Shown here in pieces: positions 45,275 through 51,803 of a stretch of DNA of 64,000 nucleotides. The notes below the pieces were generated by a model. The model was not told where the DNA came from and ran no database searches. It was given only the letters and a program-made list of their open reading frames with translations. This stretch comes from Thiorhodovibrio frisius. Its GTDB lineage: Bacteria; Pseudomonadota; Gammaproteobacteria; Chromatiales; Chromatiaceae. Every line of letters begins with the position of its first letter. Positions within the stretch are counted from its first letter, which is position 1. A program made the position numbers and the translations under genes. The stretch covers positions 62,001 through 126,000 of the forward strand of contig NZ_CP121471.1 of NCBI RefSeq assembly GCF_033954835.1, read 5' to 3'.

Positions 45275-45829
45275 ATGTCGCCTTTTCCGACCATCGACCA
45301 GGCTTGGCAATGGCATCGGGCAACCAAGGATGGACTCGCCAGCTTGAAATCCTACCTTGGACAACCGAGCAGCCGGTGGAACATGAGCGATGCAACGCTT
45401 GATGACATATTCGGCATGACGGAAGCCGAGTGGCAGGGGTATTACGAGCGTAAGCTTGACCAGCACGAGCTGTTCTCGGTGCTGGCGTTGTTCGAGGCCT
45501 GTGAAGGCGGCTTTCGGCGTGATTTAAGTTGGCGCGGTCAACGGCATCATAGACAAAAGCATCATGCACGGTTTAGGAAATTGCTCGATTCGCAGCGCTC
45601 GAATGACCATCTTGCAATGGCTGTGATACTGGATCAATGGATCGTTGCTGAGAAGAGCAAGCCATGGTTGAGAAAGCTGTTGATGAAACTCAAGGTTTTG
45701 TTCCAGGCTCGCAACGAATTGGCGCATGGTCGAACAGGGGAAAGTGCTGACTTCGATGTCGTGTTCAGTCAATTGGACAGCATCCGGCAGAAATGGCGCG
45801 ATGCGGTTGAGGATTTTCGTGGTTACTGA
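45275..45829 (+). CDS. HEPN-motif protein, possible RNase toxin
   Basis: A 184-residue, mostly helical protein. The motif RNELAHGR at residues 146-153 is the HEPN active-site pattern R-x4-H (R146, N147, H151) in a C-terminal helix, as in HEPN RNases of toxin and defence systems. Basic HHRQKHHARFRKLL near 91-104 may bind RNA. I know no named family for the whole protein; RiboL-PSP-HEPN and MAE_28990-type proteins have similar motifs. Its immediate neighbours are an unknown protein upstream and an MNT nucleotidyltransferase downstream (32-base gap). Confidence 0.65.
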   Translation: MSPFPTIDQAWQWHRATKDGLASLKSYLGQPSSRWNMSDATLDDIFGMTEAEWQGYYERKLDQHELFSVLALFEACEGGFRRDLSWRGQRHHRQKHHARFRKLLDSQRSNDHLAMAVILDQWIVAEKSKPWLRKLLMKLKVLFQARNELAHGRTGESADFDVVFSQLDSIRQKWRDAVEDFRGY

Positions 45830-45861
45830 GACGATTGGTGGGTCATGTTGTTGTTTTCTAC

Positions 45862-46170
45862 ATGCGCTTGACTAATGAACAGTGCCAATCCATTGAGCGC
45901 TTGGCGCATGAGTGGCTTGGGCAATGGGTGCGCGTACAGGTTTTTGGTTCGCGCCTGAACGATGCTGCCTGCGGCGGTGATGTCGATTTGCTGGTGCAAG
46001 CCGATCATCCCGTTTCCGTGGCGCAAAAGGCGGAGCTTGGCTGGCGGATGGAACAGGCGCTGGGTTTGCCGGTGGATCTTGCGGTGATTGATCCCGAAGG
46101 GCCGCGCACGGCTTTTCAGCACCTGGCACTGGCCAGCGCCCAAGACCTCATGCCCGCGGCGGCGTTCTAA
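45862..46170 (+). CDS. MNT-domain nucleotidyltransferase (orphan MntA-like)
   Basis: A 102-residue minimal nucleotidyltransferase from ATG 45862. The catalytic pattern is VFGSRLNDAACGGDVDLLV, with GS at 29-30 and acidic D40 and D42. It is nearly identical to the protein at 46967 (about ten differences), which is followed by a HepT gene. Here no HepT follows, and a VapBC pair comes instead. MntA-type proteins neutralise HepT by AMPylating its tyrosine. An orphan copy might cross-act on the HepT at 47277 or on the HEPN protein just upstream. Confidence 0.82.
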   Translation: MRLTNEQCQSIERLAHEWLGQWVRVQVFGSRLNDAACGGDVDLLVQADHPVSVAQKAELGWRMEQALGLPVDLAVIDPEGPRTAFQHLALASAQDLMPAAAF

Positions 46171-46234
46171 CAACGCCTTCCAAAAACACGCGGTACCGAT
46201 GGTCTTCAGCCATAACAATCATTGGGAGGCACGG

Positions 46235-46510
46235 ATGTCCACAGTGACCGTCACTTTGTCGAACGATGGACAAATTTTCATTCCCAAACCAATCCGCGAT
46301 CAATTACATTGGGAAGGTGGTCGTGCGTTGATCCTGGAAACCACGGCAACCGGGATCAGCCTTCGTATTCACCCGGCGAATCAACCACAACGGCTGGAAT
46401 CGCTCCGAGGTTTTCTCAAACAGGATCGGTTTCCTTTATCGACTGAGGAGCTGTGCGCCCCGGTTGATGTCACCACCGACTGGGATGCCGCAGAGCAGCG
46501 GAACCAATGA
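46235..46510 (+). CDS. vapB: AbrB/SpoVT-type antitoxin (VapB-like)
   Basis: A 91-residue protein from ATG 46235 (frame open from 46088). It begins with a swapped-hairpin AbrB fold, VTVTLSNDGQIFIPKPIRDQ, then GGRALILETTATGISLR, and has a flexible acidic tail typical of antitoxins. GGGAGG-like ggag lies eight bases upstream. It overlaps the PIN toxin start by four bases (ATGA). Confidence 0.85.
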   Translation: MSTVTVTLSNDGQIFIPKPIRDQLHWEGGRALILETTATGISLRIHPANQPQRLESLRGFLKQDRFPLSTEELCAPVDVTTDWDAAEQRNQ

Positions 46511-46875
46511 TCGCATTCGATACCAACATGCTGGTGCGCTTGGTCGTTGATGATGATCCGCAACAGGCCGATCTTGCCGAACGGCTTCTCCGCGAGCATC
46601 GGGTGTGGATCTCGCGCACCGTCCTGTTGGAAACCGAGTGGGTGCTGCGTTCCCGTTATCGGATTACCGCCGAGCTGGAAGATACGGAATCCGTTGCTAA
46701 GGCCTTGTCATGGTATGGTCAAGGGGCTGATTTTGCCGACGCGCTGCACTTGGCTGTCTGTGGGGACATCGAATTGCATACATTTGACCGTGACTTTTGC
46801 AAAGCCGCGCGGTCGAGTGGACAAGTCACCAGCGTGCGCGTGTGGAGCCGCGAAGAATCATTCAGCGATCAGTGA
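46507..46875 (+). CDS. vapC: PIN-domain toxin (VapC)
   Basis: A 122-residue PIN RNase. Conserved acidic residues are seen in MIAFDTNMLVRLVV (D5), LETEWVLRSRY (E at ~42) and GADFADALHLAV plus LHTFDRDF at the C-terminus. It starts inside the vapB stop. Such toxins cut tRNA or rRNA and are blocked by the paired VapB. Confidence 0.88.
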   Translation: MIAFDTNMLVRLVVDDDPQQADLAERLLREHRVWISRTVLLETEWVLRSRYRITAELEDTESVAKALSWYGQGADFADALHLAVCGDIELHTFDRDFCKAARSSGQVTSVRVWSREESFSDQ

Positions 46876-46976
46876 TGCCTATGGACGCTAACGACTTCCA
46901 AAAACGCGCCGCGCCGCTGGTGCTCAGCTATCAATCCCATAACAAGCAGCTCATGTGGCTTTACTCATGCGTTTGA
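46875..46976 (+). pseudogene. Truncated 5' end of the sulfotransferase gene
   Basis: Thirty-three codons from an ATG inside the vapC stop. MPMDANDFQKRAAPLVLS matches the start of the sulfotransferase at 47647 (MSMDSNDFQKRAAPLVLS) and then diverges and stops. It is a remnant left by duplication or insertion of toxin-antitoxin modules at the 5' end of that gene. A third, more diverged copy lies at 46170-46210. Confidence 0.7.
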
Positions 46977-47275
46977 CGGCTGAACAATGCCAGTCCATTG
47001 AGTGCTTGACGCATGAGTGGCTCGGGCAATGGGTGCGCGTACAGGTTTTTGGTTCGCGCCTGAACGATGCTGCCCGCGGCGGTGATGTCGATTTGCTGGT
47101 GCAAGCCGATCATCCCGTTTCCGTGGCGCAAAAGGCGGAGCTTGGCTGGCGGCTGGAACAGGCGCTGGGTTTGCCGGTGGATCTTGTGGTGATTGATCCC
47201 GAAGGGCCACGCACGGCCTTTCAGCACCTGGCACTGGCCAGCGCCCAGGATCTCATGCCTGCGGCGGGGCCTTAA
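46967..47275 (+). CDS. mntA: MNT-domain antitoxin (MntA)
   Basis: A 102-residue nucleotidyltransferase from ATG 46967 (GTG 46955 also in frame), with VFGSRLNDAARGGDVDLLV and the same catalytic residues as its duplicate at 45862. The HepT gene follows after one base. In MntA-HepT (type VII) systems the MNT protein transfers AMP groups to a tyrosine of the HEPN toxin and silences it. Confidence 0.88.
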   Translation: MRLTAEQCQSIECLTHEWLGQWVRVQVFGSRLNDAARGGDVDLLVQADHPVSVAQKAELGWRLEQALGLPVDLVVIDPEGPRTAFQHLALASAQDLMPAAGP

Positions 47276-47276
47276 G

Positions 47277-47594
47277 ATGGATGCCCTGGTTCGGGAACGC
47301 GCGTATCTGGCAAAGCCAACACCGACTTTCTTGAATGTACTGGTGTTTTTTGAAAAACATCAGGTCATTGCCTCGGTAGCGCAGTGGCACCGGGTACGAA
47401 AAATGCGTAACGATGCCGCGCATGACTATGACTTAGACCCTGCGGCGACAGCAGCGCATTTCAATCAGATCCATGAGGAATTGCCGGAACTCGTACAAAC
47501 GGCTGTTCGCCTGGTGGCGTTCTGTCAGCAATGGTTGGATTGCACGCCACTGGATCATGAATTGCATCATGTGCTGATGGCACGGTTATCTTGA
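47277..47594 (+). CDS. hepT: HEPN toxin (HepT)
   Basis: A 105-residue helical protein from ATG 47277 (frame open from 47193). The full HepT active site R-x4-H-x-Y is present: RNDAAHDY with R44, H49 and Y51. The arginine-histidine pair cuts RNA and the tyrosine is the AMPylation target of MntA. It lies directly after mntA, the usual order. Confidence 0.87.
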   Translation: MDALVRERAYLAKPTPTFLNVLVFFEKHQVIASVAQWHRVRKMRNDAAHDYDLDPAATAAHFNQIHEELPELVQTAVRLVAFCQQWLDCTPLDHELHHVLMARLS

Positions 47595-47646
47595 AATAGA
47601 AGGCGCTGATCTTTTGACGAACGAACACTTATCCAGCCCAACAGTG

Positions 47647-48364
47647 ATGTCTATGGACAGCAACGACTTCCAAAAACGCGCCGCACCGCTGGTGCTCAGC
47701 CACAAAGCTTACAATAAGCTGTTTTGCATCGGCTACAACAAGACCGGCACGACGACCATGGCGGCGATTCTGAAGCGCTATGGATTGAAGCTGCCCAGGC
47801 AGGCCGGGCAGGAGATTCGCCTGAGCCGTCAGACCTTTGCCACCAACTATGCGCCCCTCAAGGACTTCGTTGGCAAATTCGACGCCTTTCAGGACATGCC
47901 TTTCTCTCAAGGCGAAGTCTATGCCGTCTGCGATGCGCTGTTTCCGGACAGCAAGTTCATCCTGACCGAGCGGGATTCAGAAGAGTGGTTTAACTCGCTT
48001 TGTCGCTTCCATCAAAAAGTATTCAAAATCAGTGACTTGGGGGGGGGTGACGGAAAGTGACTTCAATAAAAACATCCGCTATCTGTACCCAGGCTACACC
48101 TACAACAACGCCGTGCGGCATGTCGCCCAATTTCATACCGGCGCCGAGCCGCCGCTGATCGACTTCAAAAAGCTCTATGATCCTGAAGTGCGCATCAAGG
48201 ATTATGAAGATCGCAATGCGCGGATCAAGAAGTATTTCATGAACGCACCGGAGAAACTGCTGGTGATTGATATCACGAAAGAAGAAACGACGCGGAAGAT
48301 TTGTGATTTTCTGGGGATACCGGAGGGGTTAGTGATTCCAGTGCCGCATTTGAATAAGACATAA
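47647..48364 (+). pseudogene. Sulfotransferase-like gene split at a run of nine G (possibly phase-variable)
   Basis: The first part (from ATG 47647; frame open from 47614) carries the loop KLFCIGYNKTGTTTMAAILK near residue 20-39 and FILTERDSEEWFNSLCRFH, then runs into nine G at 48039-48047 and stops at 48060. The remaining ~100 family residues (VTESDFNKNIRYLYPG ... LLVIDITKEE) lie in the next frame to 48364. With eight or eleven G the frame would be continuous, giving about 238 residues. The second domain of the protein at 40107 is colinear across this point. Either slipped-strand switching, a fixed inactivating mutation, or a sequencing error explains it. The symmetry with phase-variable capsule genes elsewhere favours the first, by inference. 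Confidence 0.75.
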
Positions 48365-48392
48365 ATCTTTATCTTGACAGGTTAATAATCAA

Positions 48393-49598
48393 ATGAAAAA
48401 AAAGACGATTTTGTTTCTTGGTGCAGCTCCGACTCAGGTTCCACCAATTCGATATGCGCGCGAACAAGGGCACCATATAATAACCTGTGATTATTTGCCC
48501 AATAATCCTGGCCACAAAATTGCTGATGAATGGTTCAATGTCAGTACAACTGACATGGATGTGGTATTACAACTCGCAAAAAGTAAGCGGATAGATGGGA
48601 TTGTAGCTTATGCTTCGGATCCTGCTGCTCCGACAGCCGCTTATGTTGCTGAAAAATTAGGTTTGCCCGGTAATCCCTACGAATCTGTTCTAACGTTGCA
48701 GCGCAAAGACTTGTTTCGTCGATTTTTAAAAGAAAATCAGTTTAATGTTCCTGTTTCAAAATCATTCTCGGATACTGAAAAAAACATTGCAAAAGACTGG
48801 GCTTCCGGATTGAAATTACCAATTTTTGTAAAGCCTGTCGATTCATCTGGAAGCAAAGGAGTCACGGAAGTCAAAGATTTTTCGCTTTATGATCAAGCTT
48901 TTGATCACGCACTACATTATTCTCGTGCAAAAAAGGTAGTCATTGAAGAAAAAATCATCAAAAAAGGCCATCAAGTGGCAGGAGACGGCTTTATAGTAGA
49001 TGGTCGCCTCGCATTTCGCTGCTGGGCAAATGAGAATTTTGATTCTCTTTGTAATGGCTTGGTTCCAATTGGCCAAACATTTCCTACAACACATGCACTT
49101 GAACTTCAAGAAGTTGCGCACACTGAGACTCAACGATTGCTTGATCTGTTGGGAATGAAGCAAGGAGCTTTGAATTTTGATTTTGTCTTTTCCGATCAAG
49201 ATGAGTTTTATTTCTTGGAGTTAGGGCCGCGCAATGGAGGCTGTAAAATCCCAGAAGTTATCAAGTATGCAACTGGCGTCGATTTGATAAAATATACAGT
49301 CGATGCGGCTTTGGGGCTCGATTGTTCAGCGTTGAAACCAACACCGGCAAATGGGTATTGGTCTAGCTATATGGTTCATGCAATCGAAAACGGCTGCTTT
49401 AAAGAGATTTATCTATCAGATCGTGCCAGACGCTGCATTGTCGAACAGGACATCTATGTTACTAAAGGCGATGCTGTAAAAATGTTTTCAGGGTCAAACG
49501 ACACTTTGGGTGAAATGATTATGCAATTTTCCAGCAATAGTGAAATGCAAGAAATGATTAGCGCAATGGAAAAAGATATCAAGGTTATCCTTGAGTAA
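48393..49598 (+). CDS. ATP-grasp family ligase
   Basis: A 401-residue protein. The N-terminal Rossmann-like preATP domain reads TILFLGAAPTQVPPIRYARE, and the ATP-grasp fold contains LPIFVKPVDSSGSKGVTEV (lysine and glycine-rich loop), VVIEEKI, and the metal-binding FYFLELGPRNGG (E-x-x-N-like). This layout is that of carboxylate-amine/thiol ligases related to PurK/carbamoyl-phosphate synthase. In glycan clusters such enzymes can attach amino acids to sugars. It lies before an aminotransferase-like gene and a sulfotransferase. It is AT-rich relative to the next gene. Confidence 0.83.
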   Translation: MKKKTILFLGAAPTQVPPIRYAREQGHHIITCDYLPNNPGHKIADEWFNVSTTDMDVVLQLAKSKRIDGIVAYASDPAAPTAAYVAEKLGLPGNPYESVLTLQRKDLFRRFLKENQFNVPVSKSFSDTEKNIAKDWASGLKLPIFVKPVDSSGSKGVTEVKDFSLYDQAFDHALHYSRAKKVVIEEKIIKKGHQVAGDGFIVDGRLAFRCWANENFDSLCNGLVPIGQTFPTTHALELQEVAHTETQRLLDLLGMKQGALNFDFVFSDQDEFYFLELGPRNGGCKIPEVIKYATGVDLIKYTVDAALGLDCSALKPTPANGYWSSYMVHAIENGCFKEIYLSDRARRCIVEQDIYVTKGDAVKMFSGSNDTLGEMIMQFSSNSEMQEMISAMEKDIKVILE

Positions 49599-49645
49599 TA
49601 ATTGCTTGGTTTTTAAATTAAATTATTCAAGAGTCCTTTAATACA

Positions 49646-50626
49646 TTGTATTCAAATAGCACTACGCAGCCCATTGGCGGCTATTTCGAGCTGGAACTCC
49701 CACCGCCGCGAGCACTGCCTCACAACGGCTTGCAGGGCTTTCAGTCCGCCAGAGCCGCTTTTCTCGCGTTGCTGCGCGCGGGTCGTCCCAACAGGGTCTG
49801 GCTGCCCAAGTACATTTGCAACGCCATGCTCGCCCCACTGATGCGCGCCGGCATGGCCTACGCTTGGTACGATCTGACCGAGCACTGGCAAGTGGATCCG
49901 GCCATCCAACTCCAAACCGGCGACTGGTTAGTGTACGTCAACTACTTCGGCCTCTGTAGCAAGCCTGTTGATGACCTCTTGCAACGTTTCCCACCAGAGC
50001 AGATCATCCTGGATTATTCTCAGGCCTTTTTCGCGCCACCATCGCCACAAGCACTGGCCACCCTCTATTCACCGCGCAAATTCTTCGGCGTTCCAGACGG
50101 CGGCTTGCTGCACAGTCAAATCCCCGTGCCGCAATCCACCCACATCGATCAGGACGCCTTCGCGCGCATGTCCCATCTGCTCCGGCGCCTTGGCGACACG
50201 CCAGAAGCCGGCTACACCGCCTATCAGCACGCCGAGCACAGCCTGGATGATCCGGAACCCAAGCGCCTGTCCCCGTTGTCCGCGCGCATCCTGTCGTCCA
50301 TCGATTTTGACGCGGTGCGCGCCAAACGCCGCGCGAACTTTCAATACCTGCACAGCCGTTTGGGCGCTGACCAGCAGTCGTTTGCCGCCATGAAAGACAC
50401 CGACATCCCGCTGTGCTACCCCTATCGATCCGATCAACCCGGTCTGCGTCAAGCGCTCATCCGCCAGCGGCTGTTTATCGCCACCTACTGGCCCGAGGCA
50501 TTGGAGCGACTGGCACCCCACAGGGCAAACAGTCTGGTCAACAACCTGCTTCCGCTACCCATCGATCAGCGCTACGGGAATGAGGACATGGAACGGATCG
50601 CCACTGCAATCTTGGCACACCGATGA
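49646..50626 (+). CDS. DegT-like PLP-dependent protein
   Basis: A 326-residue protein with the aspartate/lysine pair expected of a PLP enzyme: ILDYSQAFFAP (D123) and SPRKFFGVPDGGLL (K145). Early elements GFQSARAAFLALL and VWLPKYICNAML match the cofactor phosphate region. It is shorter and more divergent than the aminotransferase at 43631. The start is TTG 49646 with weak ribosome site, so the true start is uncertain. The next gene overlaps its stop (ATGA). It probably forms an amino group on a sugar or a small carrier molecule. Confidence 0.68.
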   Translation: MYSNSTTQPIGGYFELELPPPRALPHNGLQGFQSARAAFLALLRAGRPNRVWLPKYICNAMLAPLMRAGMAYAWYDLTEHWQVDPAIQLQTGDWLVYVNYFGLCSKPVDDLLQRFPPEQIILDYSQAFFAPPSPQALATLYSPRKFFGVPDGGLLHSQIPVPQSTHIDQDAFARMSHLLRRLGDTPEAGYTAYQHAEHSLDDPEPKRLSPLSARILSSIDFDAVRAKRRANFQYLHSRLGADQQSFAAMKDTDIPLCYPYRSDQPGLRQALIRQRLFIATYWPEALERLAPHRANSLVNNLLPLPIDQRYGNEDMERIATAILAHR

Positions 50627-51648
50627 ACACAGAACCCAACAGCATCACCGCACGAACCGCGCTCTTTTCAAGGAATGTCGCACTGGAGACCCTGCTGAAA
50701 GACCTCAATGCCACCCTATGGCAGTCAGAGCAGGCCTATCTTGCCGAACCGGTGCCGCCATCACACCCCATCATCCTGGTAATGGGCCCGATGCGCAGCG
50801 GAACCACCCTGTTCATGCAATGGCTGGCCAACACCGGCTTAGTCGCCTATCCCACCAACTTGCTCTCCCGCTTCTATCAAGCGCCCATCATCGGCGCTAA
50901 AATCCAACTGTTGCTGACCGATCCGCGCTACAACTTTCGCAATGAGCTGGGAGAATTCCTCCAGCAGATCGCCTATCACTCCGAAAACGGCAAGACCCAA
51001 GGCGTGCTGGCCCCCAACGAATTTTGGTATTTCTGGCGTCGGTTCCTGCCCGAGCCCAGCCGCGATGTCTGGCTCGACGACGAACTCCGTCAAGGCATGG
51101 ACATCCGCACCCTGCTGGCCGAACTCGCCGGCCTCATAACGGTGTTCCAAAAACCCTTCGCCACCAAGGCGATGCTATTCAATTACAATATTCCCTTCCT
51201 CGATGCGCTGTTCGACCAAGTGCTCTTCATCCACATCCAGCGCGACCCTGTCGCCAATGTCGCCTCCGTCCTCGACGCCCGCAAGCGTCAATTGGGCAGC
51301 GAAACCGCTTGGTACTCGTTCAAGATCCCCGAATACGAGGAACTGCGCACGCTCGACCCCATCCCCCAAGTCGCCGGCCAAGTGCTGGCCATCAACCGCG
51401 CCGTCACATCCGGTCTTGAAGACGTGGCCGAGCACCGAAAGCTAAACGTGGATTATGAGGCGTTTTGCGCTGACCCCAAGTCATTTTATGACCAGATTGT
51501 TTTAAAGCTCGGTATGCAAGCCGCTGTCAGTCCATACTCTGGGCGGACGTCTTACACTGTATCTCGTTTAGACGATCTTCCAAATCGATCAGCGATTCAA
51601 CGGGCGGTTAAGGAATATGTCGGCGAAGTAGGCGGTACTCTTTCATGA
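50623..51648 (+). CDS. PAPS-dependent sulfotransferase
   Basis: A 341-residue protein. The 5'-phosphosulfate loop ILVMGPMRSGTTLFMQWLAN lies near residues 48-67 and the 3'-phosphate motif VLFIHIQRDPVANVASVLD near 202-220. It starts in the stop of the preceding PLP-protein gene. Size and motifs fit the general bacterial sulfotransferase family. It may sulfate either a sugar or an amino-linked substituent made by the two genes before it. Confidence 0.87.
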   Translation: MNTEPNSITARTALFSRNVALETLLKDLNATLWQSEQAYLAEPVPPSHPIILVMGPMRSGTTLFMQWLANTGLVAYPTNLLSRFYQAPIIGAKIQLLLTDPRYNFRNELGEFLQQIAYHSENGKTQGVLAPNEFWYFWRRFLPEPSRDVWLDDELRQGMDIRTLLAELAGLITVFQKPFATKAMLFNYNIPFLDALFDQVLFIHIQRDPVANVASVLDARKRQLGSETAWYSFKIPEYEELRTLDPIPQVAGQVLAINRAVTSGLEDVAEHRKLNVDYEAFCADPKSFYDQIVLKLGMQAAVSPYSGRTSYTVSRLDDLPNRSAIQRAVKEYVGEVGGTLS

Positions 51649-51803
51649 CACCTGTTCAATCGCTCCTCACAATTTCGAGGGCGCAATTAAATTTAGCCAA
51701 TAGCATGTCTCTACCATGGGCAGCATGATCGCAATCACCCCAGATAAGTTTACGATCTGCAAGATAGCCAAGAGTTTAAGACCTGATTCCATAGGATTGA
51801 ATA

